A stretch of DNA of 10,126 nucleotides from an uncultured Collinsella sp. (lineage in GTDB: Bacteria > Actinomycetota > Coriobacteriia > Coriobacteriales > Coriobacteriaceae): the NCBI GenBank assembly GCA_900754275.1, contig CAAECF010000078.1, forward strand, positions 1-10,126. The letters are read 5' to 3'. The notes beneath the pieces were generated by a model. It was not told where the DNA came from. It searched no databases and saw only the letters and a list, made by a program, of their open reading frames with translations. This document shows, in pieces, positions 8,087 to 10,126 of the stretch; within the stretch, counting starts at the first letter, position 1, and each line of letters opens with the position of its first letter. The translations under genes were made by a program, and so were the position numbers.

Positions 8087-8445
8087 GAATATGCAGCTAC
8101 AACCTCATGACCTCCACATATGCCCATACTCGCACGACGTTTCATGCGCATTCCAACCAAATGCTGACCAAAAGCTTGACGGATCTGTGGACAAGATACG
8201 GTGCCGTGAGGACAAGCTGAGCCAAGTCGCAGGTCAACGGGCGCATGGTTGTGGTCGCAAAATGCATACCAGTGGCCCACAGCACCACCCAAAGATTTTT
8301 AAATTCATTGCCAAATCGCTTATAAATACCCCTTTTGAACAATTGAGTTGATCAACTACGCTGGTCGGAAGCCGTTTTTTGGCATCTCAAACCCCGCTGC
8401 AACGCCAAACGCGGCCAAGCGTTTTAAAAAATGCCAACTTTTCTG
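8087..8445. other. Non-coding stretch between rpsF and the tRNA genes
   Basis: About 360 bases without a credible gene. Short open frames occur on both strands, but none has a convincing ribosome binding site or protein character. The only clear structures are a perfect 12-base palindrome, AGTTGATCAACT, at 8346-8357, and an AAACGC/GCGTTT stem near 8407-8424. Base composition is more AT-rich than in the flanking genes, notably at 8297-8340. It probably holds the divergent upstream regions of the rpsF operon and the tRNA unit. Confidence 0.5.
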
Positions 8446-8474
8446 TTTGCACTTTGCGATTCCTCGTGTATACT
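8446..8474 (+). promoter_or_regulatory. Promoter of the serine tRNA genes
   Basis: TTTGCA (8446-8451) and TATACT (8469-8474) are 17 bases apart. The -10 matches consensus at five of six positions. The predicted start, near 8481, lies about ten bases before the first tRNA, a normal distance for tRNA genes. Confidence 0.6.
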
Positions 8475-8490
8475 GACTTTCGCATTTAAC

Positions 8491-8581
8491 GGAGAGTTGT
8501 CCGAGTGGCCGAAGGAGCACGATTGGAAATCGTGTAGGCGTCAAAAGCGTCTCCAGGGTTCAAATCCCTGACTCTCCGCCA
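8491..8581 (+). tRNA. tRNA-Ser (GGA)
   Basis: Full cloverleaf with a long variable arm, as in class II serine tRNAs. The acceptor GGAGAGT (8491-8497) pairs with ACTCTCC (8571-8577). The discriminator is G8578 and CCA is encoded at 8579-8581. The anticodon stem is CACGA/TCGTG with loop TTGGAAA, placing anticodon GGA at 8525-8527, which reads UCC and UCU. The T arm carries GGTTCAAAT. It has its own promoter upstream and terminator downstream. Confidence 0.97.
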
Positions 8582-8590
8582 GTTAATTCC

Positions 8591-8620
8591 AAAGCAGGCC
8601 TTCGAGCCTGCTTTGTTTTT
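8591..8620 (+). terminator. Terminator after tRNA-Ser (GGA)
   Basis: AAAGCAGGC (8591-8599) pairs perfectly with GCCTGCTTT (8606-8614) around a six-base loop, followed by GTTTTT. Strong intrinsic terminator ten bases after the CCA end. It implies that the second tRNA either depends on readthrough or has a promoter inside this short gap. Confidence 0.9.
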
Positions 8621-8629
8621 ACCCCACGC

Positions 8630-8720
8630 GGAGGGGTGGCAGAGTGGTTGAATGCGGCGGTCTCGAAAACCGTTTGGCCTGTATAAGGTCACGAGGGTTC
8701 GAATCCCTCCTCCTCCGCCA
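8630..8720 (+). tRNA. tRNA-Ser (CGA)
   Basis: Class II serine tRNA with a long variable arm. The acceptor GGAGGGG (8630-8636) pairs with CTCCTCC (8710-8716, one G-T pair). The discriminator is G8717 and CCA is encoded at 8718-8720. The anticodon stem GCGGT/ACCGT encloses loop CTCGAAA, placing CGA at 8664-8666, which reads UCG. The T arm is GAGGG-TTCGAAT-CCCTC. It lies 48 bases after the first tRNA-Ser, with that gene's terminator between them. Confidence 0.97.
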
Positions 8721-8731
8721 TTTAGATTGAG

Positions 8732-8758
8732 AAAGCTCCCAAGAATGGGAGCTTTTTT
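8732..8758 (+). terminator. Terminator after tRNA-Ser (CGA)
   Basis: AAAGCTCCCA (8732-8741) pairs perfectly with TGGGAGCTTT (8746-8755) around the loop AGAA, followed by more T residues (six in a row, 8753-8758). Begins 11 bases after the tRNA CCA end. A strong Rho-independent terminator. Confidence 0.9.
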
Positions 8759-8790
8759 GTTATCGAAATACATCTCGATCCCGCGCTTCC

Positions 8791-8870
8791 CCAAACGTGT
8801 ACGTCAGCCTCCAAAAACGACATTTTTCGACATCTTTGGAGGCTGACGTACACGTTTGGATTGAGCTCAC
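8791..8870 (+). repeat. Left inverted repeat with 25-base-arm hairpin
   Basis: Perfect 25-base arms at 8791-8815 and 8835-8859 (right arm begins TTTGGAGGCTGACGTACACG) surround a 19-base loop holding CGACAT twice (8818-8823 and 8828-8833). The stretch 8813-8870, which spans the loop, the right arm and ATTGAGCTCAC, recurs in inverted orientation at 9981-10038 with three mismatches. No T-run follows on the plus strand. It ends ten bases before the nuclease gene stop codon. It could be the end of a mobile unit, a palindromic dispersed repeat or a factor-binding site. Confidence 0.85.
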
Positions 8871-8880
8871 GGGAGTGGCA

Positions 8881-9888
8881 CTATTCGGAAGGTGTCTCCT
8901 CGTCTCGCACGCCTTTCCAGTTGCGGATAAGTGCCTTGCGTAGTTCGTTTTGTTTTCTCTGGTACCCGGTGTCGGTACAGCGAGGCATGCCGAGTGCTTC
9001 GCGAATGTTGTTCATGGCGCGGTGAAAGGCGAGCTGACTACTGAACTGAGCCGAAGTGAGCGTAACGATTCGATATCCCATATGGGAAAGAACGGCCTCT
9101 CGCTCCGCATCTGCTCCCTTGCGCTCGAGCTCATCGTGAAAACCGCCCTTATATTCGATACCGAGCTCCCTGCGCTTATAGGTCACGAGCGCATCGATTT
9201 TGATTGTTCGAGCTTTGGCGCAATGCCAGAGACGTTGAGGGGTCTCGAGCGGTTTGTTGAGTTCGATACCTCGGATGCCAACGCCGCCTTCGCTTGTTGG
9301 GAGCGAGAGGGCGATTGCCGAAGCGGTCTCCATAGGCGAGGCCGAGTGATCGTAGATGTGCCTGAGCGCGAGCCGTGCACGTGTGGCACCGGGTTTGCCG
9401 AGGTGCCGATCGAGCAGTTCGGTTATTTCATCCTTGGAGGTGGTGGCTGGTTGCTCGGTATAAGGGTCGGCGGGATTGAGCCTCATGCGATAATCGCCGC
9501 AAACTTCATAGCCATATTCGAGATATTCGATCCTATCCATCCACTCGGCAGCAAGCACGAAGGTGAAGGCTTCGTCGGTGATGAAGATTCCGGGCGTCAA
9601 CTCGTTAATATGCTCGTAGGGAAGTTTTTGTCCAAGAATGTGGCAAACGACGCCTTTGGTACGAATTCGCTCAAATTCGAATACAACCGCGATATCGATA
9701 GTCTTAAGCATATCGGACGGAATGCCGCAGTCGGTAAGGGCCTGTCGTATGCGCGCAACACGTTGCTGGGTGGAGATGCCTTGTGCGCCTATCTGGTAGT
9801 CGTGCCGCGCAAGAGACTGAACCAAATTCTGGGGTGCATGATGGACAAGCCATGCGGTTTTATGCGAAATGAGAACAGGGGTATCCAT
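8881..9888 (-). CDS. PD-(D/E)XK (DUF559/Vsr-like) nuclease-domain protein
   Basis: The 335-residue protein has no signal peptide or membrane segment. Residues 228-282 form a restriction-endonuclease-like core: Asp232, then 12 residues, then Glu245-Tyr-Lys247 (LGIEYKGGFHD), then the helix and strand AVLSHMGYRIVTLTSAQF (265-282). This is the D...ExK active-site order of the DUF559/Vsr superfamily, with all three residues present. The helix SASPMETASAIALSLP (182-197) before the core is typical of related Coriobacteriia proteins. The N-terminal half (1-135, including ITDEAFTFVLAAEWMDR at 103-119 and YEVCGDYRM) faintly resembles the AbiEi-like proteins of abortive-infection systems; that is an inference. 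GAGAGG lies six bases before the ATG. It is the only gene between the two inverted repeats, and its codon use is visibly less GC-biased than that of the core genes, consistent with transfer. The biological role is unknown: defence, repair or mobility are all open. Confidence 0.8.
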   Translation of the reverse strand: MDTPVLISHKTAWLVHHAPQNLVQSLARHDYQIGAQGISTQQRVARIRQALTDCGIPSDMLKTIDIAVVFEFERIRTKGVVCHILGQKLPYEHINELTPGIFITDEAFTFVLAAEWMDRIEYLEYGYEVCGDYRMRLNPADPYTEQPATTSKDEITELLDRHLGKPGATRARLALRHIYDHSASPMETASAIALSLPTSEGGVGIRGIELNKPLETPQRLWHCAKARTIKIDALVTYKRRELGIEYKGGFHDELERKGADAEREAVLSHMGYRIVTLTSAQFSSQLAFHRAMNNIREALGMPRCTDTGYQRKQNELRKALIRNWKGVRDEETPSE

Positions 9889-9955
9889 TGAGGGCCTCTC
9901 GCTCTGAGCCGGTATCCAACTCTTATGTCCGTTGAAGTGGGGAAATATACCGGAT

Positions 9956-9973
9956 GTGAGTAAATCAACTCAC
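9956..9973. promoter_or_regulatory. Palindrome upstream of the nuclease gene, candidate operator
   Basis: GTGAGT (9956-9961) and ACTCAC (9968-9973) form a six-base inverted repeat around AAATCA, 68 bases before the nuclease ATG. A possible -10, TATATT on the minus strand (about 9945-9950), lies just downstream, with no clear -35. A repressor or an autoregulating N-terminal domain could bind here. Pattern evidence only. Confidence 0.3.
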
Positions 9974-9980
9974 TCATGCT

Positions 9981-10038
9981 GTGAGCTCAATCCAAACATG
10001 TACGTCAGCCTTCAAAGATGTCGGAAAATGTCGTTTTT
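9981..10038 (-). repeat. Right inverted repeat flanking the nuclease gene
   Basis: This 58-base stretch is the reverse complement of 8813-8870 with three substitutions (55 of 58 identical), from GTGAGCTCAATCCAAAC at the inner edge to the T-run at the outer edge. It lies 92 bases upstream of the nuclease start. Unlike the left copy it lacks the second hairpin arm: after the T-run it continues as GGGGGGTGTTCC, where only a few bases still resemble the arm. The copy is therefore truncated or decayed on its outer side. Confidence 0.85.
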
Positions 10039-10052
10039 TTTGGGGGGTGTTC

Positions 10053-10126
10053 CTATAGTTTTGTCAACTGGGCAATGCTGTTTTCGAGATTGAATCGCGA
10101 CATGCTAACGCCAGGCCTTTCGGCCG
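10053..10126 (-). CDS. Possible C-terminal end of a further gene (partial)
   Basis: On the minus strand, one frame is open from the window edge to a TAG stop at 10053-10055. It gives 23 residues ending MSRFNLENSIAQLTKL, which reads like ordinary protein sequence. The other two minus frames stop early. The fragment would end 14 bases before the right repeat. It is too short to assign a family, and it may be a chance open frame or the end of a truncated gene. Confidence 0.3.
   Translation of the reverse strand, partial: AERPGVSMSRFNLENSIAQLTKL

Noticed and set aside
8010..8351. Short open frames between rpsF and the tRNAs (plus 8010-8351, minus 8068-8292 and 8142-8342)
   Set aside because: They overlap the rpsF leader and promoter, lack ribosome binding sites, and their products look random.
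8491..8720. tRNA genes as an integration site with a duplicated tRNA 3' end at the far side of the nuclease segment
   Set aside because: I looked for a second copy of the tRNA-Ser T arm and acceptor end between 9889 and 10126 and found none.
8950..9891. 313-codon plus-strand open frame antisense to the nuclease gene
   Set aside because: The minus-strand frame has a clear nuclease motif and ribosome binding site; the plus-strand product has neither and looks like a mirror frame.

Overview
The window looks like chromosomal DNA of a high-GC actinobacterium of the class Coriobacteriia, most likely Collinsella or a close relative. The grounds are strong GC bias at third codon positions in the core genes, a zinc-type ribosomal protein S18 like that of other actinobacteria, and a multidomain nuclease gene of a style I associate with Coriobacteriia. 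The genus is an inference from memory of protein style, not from a search.

All protein genes lie on the minus strand, so transcription runs from high to low coordinates. From about 8086 down to 6227 is a ribosomal/replication operon: a candidate promoter, a leader hairpin, rpsF (S6), ssb, rpsR (S18), rplI (L9) and a strong intrinsic terminator. Next come dnaB (replicative helicase), purA (adenylosuccinate synthetase), purD (GAR synthetase) and a NUDIX ADP-ribose pyrophosphatase-like gene, followed by an ABC exporter gene that breaks off near the window start. The order rpsF-ssb-rpsR-rplI-dnaB-purA is a widely conserved bacterial neighbourhood joining translation, replication and purine synthesis. 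purA makes the committed AMP precursor and purD the second intermediate of de novo purine synthesis. The 118-base gap between them can fold in two mutually exclusive ways.

From 8446 to 8758, on the plus strand, are two serine tRNA genes, anticodons GGA and CGA. Each encodes its CCA end and each is followed by its own intrinsic terminator.

The right end (8791-10126) is accessory in character. A single minus-strand gene encodes a 335-residue protein with a C-terminal PD-(D/E)XK (DUF559/Vsr-like) nuclease domain. It is enclosed by two inverted copies of a roughly 58-base repeat that differ at only three positions. The left copy is part of a long hairpin with perfect 25-base arms. The segment is IS-sized, lies directly downstream of tRNA genes and encodes no transposase. 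This is the most unusual structure in the window. Beyond the right repeat there is only the possible C-terminal end of one more minus-strand gene.

The other notable oddity is at the left edge: the ABC exporter loses family resemblance at about position 68, exactly where its ATPase domain should begin. This is either a real truncation or rearrangement, or an assembly join at the sequence end.
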